Below are positions 1 through 6,541 of a stretch of DNA of 6,747 nt, in pieces. The position numbers were made by a program, and so were the translations under genes. Under the pieces are notes generated by a model that was given only the letters and a program-made list of their open reading frames with translations, was not told where the DNA came from and ran no database searches. Origin of the DNA: JAQBGV01 sp032128395 (GTDB lineage Bacteria; Planctomycetota; UBA8108; UBA1146); NCBI GenBank assembly GCA_032128395.1, contig JAQBGV010000014.1, positions 1 to 6,747 of the forward strand, read 5' to 3'. Positions within the stretch are counted from its first letter, which is position 1. Each line of letters begins with the position of its first letter.

Positions 1-52
1 ACAGCACCGGAACCGTCGTGGTAGCTTGAGCCGATGTCGAGGGACTGGTCAT
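1..52 (-). CDS. Possible 5' end of a gene running off the left edge
   Basis: On the minus strand an ATG (complement of 50-52) opens a frame that stays open to the window edge and reads MTSPSTSAQATTTVPVL. It is preceded by a purine-rich ribosome-binding-like stretch, AAAGGGAG (complement of 58-65), with a five-base spacer, which is the main reason to call it. Seventeen codons are too few to identify a family. The Ser/Thr/Ala/Pro-rich start does not look like a signal peptide. It would be read in the same direction as the dockerin protein gene, about 330 nt downstream of it. I found no convincing promoter just upstream. The opposite strand also has an open frame (2-180, ending in TAG), which resembles nothing I know, so the strand assignment is tentative. 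Confidence 0.33.
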   Translation of the reverse strand, partial: MTSPSTSAQATTTVPVL

Positions 53-383
53 TGGTTCTCCCTTTCTCTTCAAGGAGGTAGGGAAACGTTTTTAGCCCAG
101 TCTCTCGGCGCTCTACATAGCTTCTGTCCCGGACGCTCGCCGGTACTCCGGATGGTCCCGCACGACTGCCTTGTTGAATAGGGGTGGATCAGCGAGCGAA
201 CGTCCGGGACAGGCATCACCTCCGGCGAGCCAGTCCCATCATCCCATCACCCATCTTCATCTGGTCAAATCAACCACGTAGGGGGATTCGAGGAGGCACC
301 GTCTGCTGCGTTGCGGGGTGTCGGTCGTCGGGAGGGACCGCCGCCGATCTGACTCGATGCCACGGACTCGAACGATGCTCCGC
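53..383. other. Intergenic gap left of the dockerin protein gene
   Basis: This 331-nt stretch separates the stop of the minus-strand secreted-protein gene from the possible minus-strand start at 52. I see no convincing gene, tRNA or known RNA in it. It holds one notable structure, the inverted repeat at 124-212. A perfect AAGGAGGT (72-79) on the plus strand is followed by no usable start codon. A frame beginning with GTG at 184 on the plus strand runs antisense into the dockerin gene and looks like a shadow. No hairpin with a following T-run was found directly after the dockerin gene stop on the minus strand; the small stem 322-326/336-340 lacks a T-tract. Confidence 0.5.
124..212. repeat. 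Long-range imperfect inverted repeat
   Basis: Bases 124-135 (CTGTCCCGGACG) are the perfect reverse complement of 201-212. The pairing continues inward with 136-140 against 192-196 after a four-base bulge (197-200), giving about 17 paired positions around a 51-nt loop. A competing pairing exists: 135-143 (GCTCGCCGG) is the perfect reverse complement of 222-230. In a minus-strand transcript this would lie between the secreted-protein gene and the possible edge gene, so it could be a processing, termination or leader structure. No T-run follows on either strand, so a standard intrinsic terminator is unlikely. The repeat is seen directly; its role is unknown. Confidence 0.6.
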
Positions 384-2768
384 TCAGGGGCAGTTCGGTG
401 CTGAGTTGCAAGTCAGCGAGTCCGACGTGAGGTCAGCGCCGCACTCCCCCATCGGCCAGGGGAAGGAAGCCCCGCCGGAGAACAACCGGTCGAGGATTCG
501 TATCGGATCCGCGATGTTCACGGTTCCATCATCGTTGGCATCGCCAGAATCCGCGCAGAGGAGCGGTCCCGAGGAAAACAGGTAGTCGAGGGTGGCGATC
601 GCATCCGCGATGTCCACTCCGCCGTCCCCGTTCGCATCGCCGCGCTCGAAGCTCTGTTCGAGCGAGATCCGAAGAACGAAGGCGTCGCCCACGCTGATCG
701 GCGAGGAGAAGATCGTGCAGGGATCGGGAGGGATCGGGAACCCGCCGCCCCCGGTTCTGCCACAGGCGAGCAGGCTCGTCGGGCTCTCGAGGTCCAGAGC
801 GGTGACGTAGCACAACGAGGAACCGCTCGACAACACCGTACTGAACACCATCTCTTCGTGGCCGCCGGAGAGACCGGGGTCCAGGACCATCAAGAGGGGC
901 TGGAGCTCTAGGTTGGGGAGCGAAATCTCGGCGATCCCCGGCGAGATCAACGGGAACCCGGCCCGACAGAAGCCGCCGAGAGCCACTCGCTCACCGGGAA
1001 GAAGTTCGAGATCGAGGAACGCATCGAAGCTCGGTGATCCCAGAGTCGTCGAGTAGAGACGCTGATTCGGGGGGGGCAAGCTCGAATCGACGATGAGGAG
1101 AGCGGCGTCGTTTTGTCCCCCGAATCCTGGCTGCAGCGTGGAATTCTGCTCGGGGAAGTTCGGGGACCAACTCAGGCCGGCCACCCAGATCCGTCCGTCA
1201 GCATCGCATGCCAGCTCGTAGGGAGTGTCGCTCCCCGATCCACCGTTCAGCGTCCCGTAGACGAGCGGATTCGTCGGCTGGTTCGAATCCAGGATCAGGA
1301 TCGCCCAGTCGTCGCTCCCCGACAGGGTCATCTGAAAGCCGTTGAGGACGGGGAAATTCAGCGAGGAGGTCTGACAGGCGAGGACCAGGGTTCCGCCGGG
1401 CTCTGCGATGATCCCTCCGACTGAAAAATCCACGTTCGGGATCAGGCTGGGCGGGAGGTATCCGTCCACGCCCGAGCCCCCCACGAACGTGGACCAGACC
1501 AGCTGGTTCGCGGGGACCTGCTGCTGCCAGTCGAGGATCGTCACGAAGTGATCCTGGACCCCGCCGAGCGTGTCGTCCCAGGTCGGAGAGGTGACCGGGA
1601 AGTTCTGCGAACGCGTCACGCCGAGCACCGAGATCCGCCCCGACTCCTCGTCGCACGCCGCCGCATGGTCGTGCTGCGATCCACCGAGGTAGGTCGAGTA
1701 GATGAGTGATCCGCCCGGGGAGAGCACGAGGACGAACGCATCGGTGGCACCGGACAGGACGCTAGAGGCTCCTCCCATGGTCGGGAAATTTGGAGAGTTT
1801 GTCATCCCGACCGCCACGATGTTCTCGGAGTCGTCCACGACGAGGTCGGAGAGATGATCGAAACCGCTGCCGCTGATGTACGCAGCCCACACCAGCACAC
1901 TTGAGCCGCACTCTTGCGGGGACCAGCGAGAGATGTGAATCGGTGCAGCGGCGGGCATCGGAGGGAAGGACACGAAACTCGAGCTGTTGGTGTCGCCCCC
2001 GACGACGAACTGCCCACCAGGGAGGGCAGCGACGGCGAAGGCGACGTCGCCGAGAGAACCGCCGAAGTAGGCTCCCCAGACGATCGCCGGGTCGATGATC
2101 AGAGGGGAGTTCTCATCCGGGGCGTCCCACTCCATTGCGAATCGGGTCGCATCGACGATCGCGAATCGGGTGTGGACGATCACCCGAGACCCATCCGAAA
2201 GAGTCTGCCAGCTCACAGGAGGAGTCTGCTCCAGTTTCCCTGAGGCGCTGTGCAGAACCAAGCTCCCCCGCTCGTCGATGTATAGGCGGTCCACGCCCTC
2301 ACAGCGCATCACAACTCGCTGACGACTCACGCCAGGAGCCAGGTTCAGGTCGTATTCGAGCGTGCCATGCCCCTCTCGAAAGACCCAATCGATGCCGGGG
2401 AGAACCCCCGGATAGCGGATCGAAGCGTACCGCGGGACGTCGCTCCGCCAGCGAGCGGGATCGGCGCCGAGGTAGTAGTGGTGACAGCCGGCGAGCTGCG
2501 GTCCCTGCCGCGGATCCACCGCGGCCGCGCCCTCGATGGAGAATCGGATCTCGTGGGTACCGCCCTTCTCCGCCGGGAGGATCAGCGTGACTCCCTCGCG
2601 GTCGAAACGCGCCTCTGCACCGAGCAGCGCGGCCACCCACGGCGCGGAGTGCTCCCACTGTCCAACGTTCGGCACGAAGCTGATCTCGTCGCCGGCCGAG
2701 CAGATGGAGAGTGGAAGCAAGACCGACGAACCGATTCCAGCCAGGGTCAGAGCCATTCGGATCAACAT
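384..2768 (-). CDS. Secreted SBBP-repeat protein with DUF7948-like N-terminus and dockerin-like C-terminus
   Basis: This 794-residue exported protein is of unknown precise function. Residues 1-25 form a signal peptide with a likely cleavage after C-S-A at 25; the cysteine at 23 lacks a proper lipobox. Residues about 30-228 match the DUF7948-type domain that precedes SBBP repeats (NVGQW at 34, HYYLG at 97, YPGVLPGIDWVF at 119-130, DPAIV at 226). Seven repeats with the Y/WSTxxGGS...G..xSxxFP pattern start near 231, 294, 357, 425, 504, 572 and 642, which suggests a seven-bladed beta-propeller. The C-terminus has two dockerin/EF-like calcium loops: D711-N713-D715-D719-D722 and D743-N745-D747-N751-D754. 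A tail with cysteines at 776, 787 and 793 follows. The start is supported by GGAAGGGGG just upstream. It probably acts on or outside the cell surface in binding or adhesion; no catalytic motif is visible. It is transcribed divergently from the sigma/kinase pair. Confidence 0.9.
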   Translation of the reverse strand: MLIRMALTLAGIGSSVLLPLSICSAGDEISFVPNVGQWEHSAPWVAALLGAEARFDREGVTLILPAEKGGTHEIRFSIEGAAAVDPRQGPQLAGCHHYYLGADPARWRSDVPRYASIRYPGVLPGIDWVFREGHGTLEYDLNLAPGVSRQRVVMRCEGVDRLYIDERGSLVLHSASGKLEQTPPVSWQTLSDGSRVIVHTRFAIVDATRFAMEWDAPDENSPLIIDPAIVWGAYFGGSLGDVAFAVAALPGGQFVVGGDTNSSSFVSFPPMPAAAPIHISRWSPQECGSSVLVWAAYISGSGFDHLSDLVVDDSENIVAVGMTNSPNFPTMGGASSVLSGATDAFVLVLSPGGSLIYSTYLGGSQHDHAAACDEESGRISVLGVTRSQNFPVTSPTWDDTLGGVQDHFVTILDWQQQVPANQLVWSTFVGGSGVDGYLPPSLIPNVDFSVGGIIAEPGGTLVLACQTSSLNFPVLNGFQMTLSGSDDWAILILDSNQPTNPLVYGTLNGGSGSDTPYELACDADGRIWVAGLSWSPNFPEQNSTLQPGFGGQNDAALLIVDSSLPPPNQRLYSTTLGSPSFDAFLDLELLPGERVALGGFCRAGFPLISPGIAEISLPNLELQPLLMVLDPGLSGGHEEMVFSTVLSSGSSLCYVTALDLESPTSLLACGRTGGGGFPIPPDPCTIFSSPISVGDAFVLRISLEQSFERGDANGDGGVDIADAIATLDYLFSSGPLLCADSGDANDDGTVNIADPIRILDRLFSGGASFPWPMGECGADLTSDSLTCNSAPNCP

Positions 2769-2772
2769 GGAG

Positions 2773-2781
2773 CCCCCTTCC
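2773..2781 (-). promoter_or_regulatory. Ribosome-binding site of the secreted-protein gene
   Basis: The minus strand reads GGAAGGGGG-CTCC-ATG, a purine-rich Shine-Dalgarno-like stretch four bases from the ATG at 2768. It supports that start over the in-frame ATG at codon 5. The signal peptide also works best from the upstream start, which keeps the arginine at residue 4 before the hydrophobic core. Confidence 0.55.
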
Positions 2782-2958
2782 AGGAGACATCGCGGAAAGC
2801 ACGACCACCCTCCTGGGCGAGATCTCGGGGTGGAACCCGCAGATGAATCTGGACGGATCGGATCACAGAATCTCGAGTCGCGCTGCCCCGGAGAGTGGGA
2901 CAGTCTGCGGGCGCCGCAGGTCGATCTCGCTCAAGAGAGGGGAGATCACCTGATCCGA

Positions 2959-2987
2959 ATTGGAGCGCCCGTGTCATACGTGGTCAA
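2959..2987 (-). promoter_or_regulatory. Candidate sigma70-type promoter for the secreted-protein gene
   Basis: Read on the minus strand, TTGACC (complement of 2982-2987; 5 of 6 to the -35 consensus) is followed after exactly 17 bases by TCCAAT (complement of 2959-2964; 4 of 6 to TATAAT). Transcription would start near 2952 and leave a leader of about 180 nt before the ATG at 2768. The match was found by eye, and such matches occur by chance. Confidence 0.33.
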
Positions 2988-3010
2988 GATTCGTCGGGAG
3001 CTCCCCCACC

Positions 3011-3039
3011 TTGCATGCCTGGGTTCTCGCCTCGATACT
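3011..3039 (+). promoter_or_regulatory. Candidate promoter for the sigma-kinase operon
   Basis: TTGCAT (3011-3016) and GATACT (3034-3039, 4 of 6 to TATAAT) are separated by 17 bases. The -35 half is weak (3 of 6). Transcription would start near 3046, inside the 15-bp tandem duplication, and about 65 nt ahead of the sigma start. I could not pick out a clear ECF-type site (AAC-rich -35 with CGT-type -10), so autoregulation is not shown by sequence. Confidence 0.22.
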
Positions 3040-3043
3040 GCCG

Positions 3044-3073
3044 ATCGCGGTGTCGATCATCGCGGTGTCGATC
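3044..3073 (+). repeat. Perfect 15-bp tandem duplication
   Basis: The unit ATCGCGGTGTCGATC occurs twice head to tail (3044-3058 and 3059-3073) with no mismatch. It sits 39-68 bases ahead of the sigma start codon and overlaps the predicted transcription start. Two copies spaced 15 bp apart could be a paired protein-binding site, or simply a recent slippage duplication. Confidence 0.75.
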
Positions 3074-3080
3074 GCGATGA
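3057..3080 (+). promoter_or_regulatory. Perfect 8-bp inverted repeat, possible operator or leader hairpin
   Basis: TCATCGCG (3057-3064) and CGCGATGA (3073-3080) are exact reverse complements around an 8-base spacer, overlapping the second copy of the tandem duplication. The right arm ends 31 bases before the sigma ATG. If transcribed it would form a stable hairpin in the leader; as DNA it has the dyad form of a dimeric regulator site. The symmetry is observed; the function is inferred. Confidence 0.45.
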
Positions 3081-3100
3081 CATGGAGATCGCACCACATC

Positions 3101-3106
3101 GGGAGG
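3101..3106 (+). promoter_or_regulatory. Ribosome-binding site that sets the sigma factor start
   Basis: GGGAGG lies five bases ahead of the ATG at 3112. The other in-frame ATG nearby, at 3082, has only the inverted-repeat sequence before it and no purine-rich site. The choice of 3112 gives a protein whose region 2 begins about 20 residues in, as expected for an ECF factor. Confidence 0.7.
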
Positions 3107-3111
3107 TCTTT

Positions 3112-3684
3112 ATGGAAGACCTGACCCGGCACGGGACAGGTCACGATGGCGATCGCGAGCCTCCCCCCGCCGATGCCTGGTTCTCGCTCCTCTACGACGA
3201 GCTCCGGCGGGTCGCCGACGCACGGCTCCGCAGGGAGAGGAAGGACCACACCCTCTCGGCGACCGCGCTCGTGCACGAGGCGTACCTCAAGCTTTCCCCT
3301 CGCGATGTGGAATGGGGGGACTCCCAGAAGTTCTACGCCGCCGCCTCCCGCGCGATGCGCGAGATCCTCTGCGACCATGCGCGCGCGAGAGCAAGCCACA
3401 AGCGCGGCGGCAACGCGTCTCGGCTCACCCTCGCGGAGAGCCGGATCCTCTCTCTCGAGTCCGGTGCCCCACCGTGGGACCTGCTCGACCTGGAAGAAGC
3501 GCTCTCCGGGCTCGCCGAGATCGATCCGCGAAAGGCCCAGGGCGCCGAGTTGCGCTTCTTCACCGGACTCGACCACGGAGAGATCGCCGCGATCCAGGAG
3601 GTCTCACTGCGCACCGTGGAGGCGGACTGGTATCTGAGCCGGGAGTGGCTCGCGAAGCGTCTGCTCGGGGGAGAGCAGGAGTGA
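3112..3684 (+). CDS. ECF-type RNA polymerase sigma factor, kinase-linked
   Basis: This 190-residue alternative sigma factor directs RNA polymerase to a specific promoter set. Sigma region 2 spans about residues 20-92, with YDELRRVADARLR at 28-40, TALVHEAYLKL at 51-61, and KFYAAASRAMREILCDHARA at 73-92. Region 4 spans about 125-186 and carries a helix-turn-helix (LDHGEIAAIQEVSLRTVEAD, 153-172) that should contact the -35 element. This is the Sigma70_ECF (TIGR02999-like) subfamily common in Planctomycetes, Acidobacteria and relatives. The usual acidic DAED-like patch of region 2.2 is replaced by S49-A50-T51-A52. No SnoaL-like or other C-terminal extension is present, and no anti-sigma gene lies nearby. 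The stop codon overlaps the kinase start as TGATG, so the two are almost certainly co-translated. Phosphorylation control is inferred. Confidence 0.92.
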   Translation: MEDLTRHGTGHDGDREPPPADAWFSLLYDELRRVADARLRRERKDHTLSATALVHEAYLKLSPRDVEWGDSQKFYAAASRAMREILCDHARARASHKRGGNASRLTLAESRILSLESGAPPWDLLDLEEALSGLAEIDPRKAQGAELRFFTGLDHGEIAAIQEVSLRTVEADWYLSREWLAKRLLGGEQE

Positions 3685-6497
3685 TGAGATCCCTCGGCGA
3701 CCGCGCGGCGGAGATCTTCCTCGCCGTCCTCGAGCGTGATGTTGCGGAGCGCGAAGAGATTCTCGGGCGCCTGTGCGAGGGGGATTCGCCGCTGCGAGAG
3801 TACGTCGAAGAGCTGCTCTCGGCGCAGCCGGAGAACGATCCACTGCGGGTCTCGAAACGGCAGGAGAGCAGCGCCTCCCCGGAGGAAGACCAGCGCGCGG
3901 CTCCGATCTCCGTGGTCGGGCGCCGGTTCGGCCCATACCGCATCATGGGAGTGATCGCCTCCGGAGGGATGGGCACGGTCTACGAGGCAGAACAGGAGCA
4001 TCCGAAGCGAATCGTCGCGCTCAAAGTGCTGTCGGACTGGGAGACTTCGTCCCAAGTCTCGAGGCGGTTCGCCCTCGAGGCGGAACTCCTCGGTCGTCTC
4101 CGCCACCCAAACATCGCGCAGGTCTATGAATCGGGGGTATTCGAGGAGGAAGGTAGGGAACGACCCTACATCGCGATGGAGCGAGTCCAGGGGAAGACCC
4201 TCCTCGCGCACTGCGAAGAGCGCGGAACCGGGCTCCGCCAACGACTCCAGCTGTACCTCGGGATCTGCGATGCGGTTCAGTTCGCCCACAACCAAGGGGT
4301 GATCCACCGCGACCTCAAGCCCGACAACATTCTGATCGATGGGTTCGACGAGCCGATCGTGCTCGACTTCGGGGTTGCGCGGGCGACCGACAGCGACCTC
4401 CAGCGCACGACCCTTCGCACGGAGATCGGCCAACTCATCGGCACCATCCCCTACATGAGCCCCGAGCAGGTCTCCGGGGATCCCACCGCGATCGACACCC
4501 GCACCGACGTCTATTCGCTGGGGGTGATTCTCTACGAGCTCCTCACCGGTCGACTCCCTCTCGACCTCCGAGACCGCACAGTTCCTGAGGCGTTGGTCGT
4601 GATCCGAGAGGAAGATCCTCGCCCGTTGAGCTCCGCGAATCGCAACCTTCGCGGTGACCTCGACACGATCATCCGAAAGGCCCTCGAGAAGGACCGCGAC
4701 CGGCGCTACGACACGGTGTCGGAGCTCGCCGCGGACGTCCGGCGCCACCTCGAGGACGAACCCATCCTCGCCCGGCCCCCGAGCACCTGGTACCAGCTTC
4801 GGAAGTTCGCGCGGCGAAACCGCGGCTTCGTCACTGGCTCGGCGGTCTCGCTCGCGCTCCTCTTTGCGGCAGTAGGCTTCGGTTCCTACCAGTACGCGCA
4901 GATCGACGCGGCGTCGGAGCGCGCGCGAAACATGCGCGGCTTCATCGTCAAGCTCATCGGGTCGATGGACCCTCTCTCCGAGAGCAAGAGCCTCGAGATC
5001 AAAGACGTCCTCGATCGGACCGCACAGGAAGTGGGGGCCACCTTCCGGGGTGAGCCTCTCCTCGAGGCCGATGTCCGACAGATGATCGGAAGAGCATTCC
5101 TGTCGATGCCCGACTGCGAGGAACGGGCGCTCGAGCAGCTTCGCATCGCGTGGGATCTCCGCAAGAAAGAGCTCGGTCCACTGCATCCCGAGACCTTGCG
5201 CACCGGACACGACTACGGCAGGGCGTTGAGCGCGCTCGCCGATTGGAACGGCGCGCTCGAGGTCTATCGCGAGATTGCTGAACTGCGCGGGCAGGCCCTG
5301 GGAGCCGAGCACCCCGAGACGATCCAGACGCAATCCGTCGTGGTCAAAATGCTCGCGCTCCTCGATCGCCCGGAGGAGACGCTCCGTCAGGCGGAGGAGG
5401 TTGGCGAGCTCATTCGGAGGACTCCGGAACCGACGGCTCTCCACATTCTGATGGCTCGGAGGAACATTCTGGCTGCACTGCACTTGGTCGTCACGGGCGA
5501 ACAAGCGGCCGAGAGCGCGGCGTTGATCGAGTCGGCGCGACAGTTCACGCGCGATGTGGCAGCGCTCTACCCTCCCGAGCACTGGGTGTCGATGGAGGTC
5601 GCGGCCATCCACGGCATGATCGCTGGGTACCGAGGTCACCTCGATGAGGGAATTTCCCGGTTGGCGAGCGCAGTGGAGCACAGTCGTGCTCAGTTCGGTG
5701 ATGACGTGACAGTGCTGACCTGGGAGGACAGCCTCGGGTGGTTTCACCATCTTCGCGGCGACCACGCGAAAGGACTCCAGCTCCTCCGTCACGTTGTCAG
5801 CGCCTACCCGAGCAATTTGCCGCTCCCACGGACCTACCCGATGCTGCGACTCGCCCGCGTCGAAAATGCCCAAGGAGACCCGAAGGAGGCGATCCGACTG
5901 CTCCGGGAGGCGTTCGATGTCCAGCGGAGTCACTTGCCGAAGGGCCACCAGAACCCGATCGAGTCGGGCCAGTTGCTTTCGGAGATCTGTCAGGCGGCCG
6001 GTGACGAGGCCGCGCGGTGGGCACGCGCCGAGGTCCTCGGGGTCTGTCGAGATCGCATCGAGCTCAACGGCTCCCCCGACGTGATCACGATCCGTTGCAA
6101 GAATGCCCTCGCCTGGTCGCTGCGCGATGGGAGCCAGGAGGACCTCGAAGAAGGGGATGCGCTGGTGACGAGCGGCATCGAGGAAGCCGAAGAGCTACTG
6201 AATCCCGGCATGCCGATCCATGCTGCACTCAGGGACACCCACGCCGTGCTCCTAGTGCGACAGGGCCGCTTTTCCGAGGCGTGGGATCGGTTCCTCGACG
6301 CCCGCCGGTGGAACACGGAACACCGTCTGGGCTCACACTGGTTCGACGGGATCTCGGTCGACGAAGCGGCGAATTGCCTGGTCCAGCTGGATCGAACCGC
6401 GGAGGCGCGCGAGCTCCTCGAGGAGGTCCTCCGCACCACCGAGCCGGACTCCGAGAGCGCGAGGACTGCCCGAAAGGCGCTCGACCAGCTCGAGTAG
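3684..6497 (+). CDS. Membrane-anchored Hanks-type Ser/Thr protein kinase with TPR sensor half
   Basis: This 937-residue kinase transfers ATP phosphate to Ser/Thr of partner proteins. Residues 1-55 form a helical N-terminal extension common in planctomycete kinases. The kinase domain spans about 85-356: glycine loop IASGGMGTVY (91-100), catalytic K114, likely helix-C E132, HRDLKPDN (208-215), DFG (228-230), SPE (259-261), D275 and R341, so it looks active. Activation-loop threonines 242, 243, 246 and 254 are possible autophosphorylation sites. A basic stretch (RKFARRNR, 373-380) precedes one membrane helix (about 381-402), placing the kinase in the cytoplasm. Residues about 411-937 are helical repeats of TPR type; HPET at 501 and 543 is typical of kinesin-light-chain-like TPRs. 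The ATG at 3684 overlaps the sigma stop; a GTG at 3681 is an alternative start. GGGGGAGAG about 10 nt upstream serves as ribosome-binding site. The partner is probably the sigma factor. Confidence 0.92.
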   Translation: MRSLGDRAAEIFLAVLERDVAEREEILGRLCEGDSPLREYVEELLSAQPENDPLRVSKRQESSASPEEDQRAAPISVVGRRFGPYRIMGVIASGGMGTVYEAEQEHPKRIVALKVLSDWETSSQVSRRFALEAELLGRLRHPNIAQVYESGVFEEEGRERPYIAMERVQGKTLLAHCEERGTGLRQRLQLYLGICDAVQFAHNQGVIHRDLKPDNILIDGFDEPIVLDFGVARATDSDLQRTTLRTEIGQLIGTIPYMSPEQVSGDPTAIDTRTDVYSLGVILYELLTGRLPLDLRDRTVPEALVVIREEDPRPLSSANRNLRGDLDTIIRKALEKDRDRRYDTVSELAADVRRHLEDEPILARPPSTWYQLRKFARRNRGFVTGSAVSLALLFAAVGFGSYQYAQIDAASERARNMRGFIVKLIGSMDPLSESKSLEIKDVLDRTAQEVGATFRGEPLLEADVRQMIGRAFLSMPDCEERALEQLRIAWDLRKKELGPLHPETLRTGHDYGRALSALADWNGALEVYREIAELRGQALGAEHPETIQTQSVVVKMLALLDRPEETLRQAEEVGELIRRTPEPTALHILMARRNILAALHLVVTGEQAAESAALIESARQFTRDVAALYPPEHWVSMEVAAIHGMIAGYRGHLDEGISRLASAVEHSRAQFGDDVTVLTWEDSLGWFHHLRGDHAKGLQLLRHVVSAYPSNLPLPRTYPMLRLARVENAQGDPKEAIRLLREAFDVQRSHLPKGHQNPIESGQLLSEICQAAGDEAARWARAEVLGVCRDRIELNGSPDVITIRCKNALAWSLRDGSQEDLEEGDALVTSGIEEAEELLNPGMPIHAALRDTHAVLLVRQGRFSEAWDRFLDARRWNTEHRLGSHWFDGISVDEAANCLVQLDRTAEARELLEEVLRTTEPDSESARTARKALDQLE

Positions 6498-6541
6498 CGC
6501 CTCGCCGAGCCCGCGCCATGGGGGATCCCGGGCACGATTTC

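Larger units (their letters stand above)
2769..3111. other. Divergent control region between secreted-protein and sigma genes
   Basis: This 343-nt region separates two divergently read genes and must hold both promoters. It contains a candidate minus-strand promoter (2959-2987), a candidate plus-strand promoter (3011-3039), a 15-bp tandem duplication and an 8-bp inverted repeat ahead of the sigma gene. In the predicted long leader of the minus-strand gene there is also a 10-bp palindrome CGAGATCTCG (2818-2827) and a short hairpin CTGCGG-GCG-CCGCAG (2905-2919). Frames crossing this stretch, including the upstream extension of the sigma frame back to 2536, lie opposite the secreted-protein gene and are not credible coding sequence. 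Confidence 0.6.

Noticed and set aside
9..36. GGAACC near the left edge as a possible ECF -35 element
   Set aside because: No matching -10 element at the right spacing and no gene downstream on that strand.
72..79. Perfect AAGGAGGT on the plus strand, and the idea that its complement is a 16S rRNA 3' end
   Set aside because: No start codon follows at a usable distance, and the flanking sequence lacks the conserved GGATCACCTCC context of a 16S end.
184..585. Plus-strand open frame starting with GTG
   Set aside because: Its second half is antisense to the conserved dockerin-like domain, and its translation shows no recognisable motif.
2536..3111. Upstream extension of the sigma frame back to 2536
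   Set aside because: It runs antisense to the secreted-protein gene and through the control region, with no sigma-like residues before about 3150; GGGAGG supports the start at 3112.
3312..3683. Upstream extension of the kinase frame into the sigma gene
   Set aside because: The extension reads the sigma gene in another frame and gives an Arg/Pro-rich sequence. The ATG at 3684 with the overlapping stop and ribosome-binding site is the better start.
3333..5948. An 871-codon open frame on the minus strand opposite sigma and kinase
   Set aside because: It is antisense to two clearly recognisable proteins, is Arg/Glu/Leu/Asp-rich with no family motif, and is the usual mirror frame produced by strong GC codon bias.
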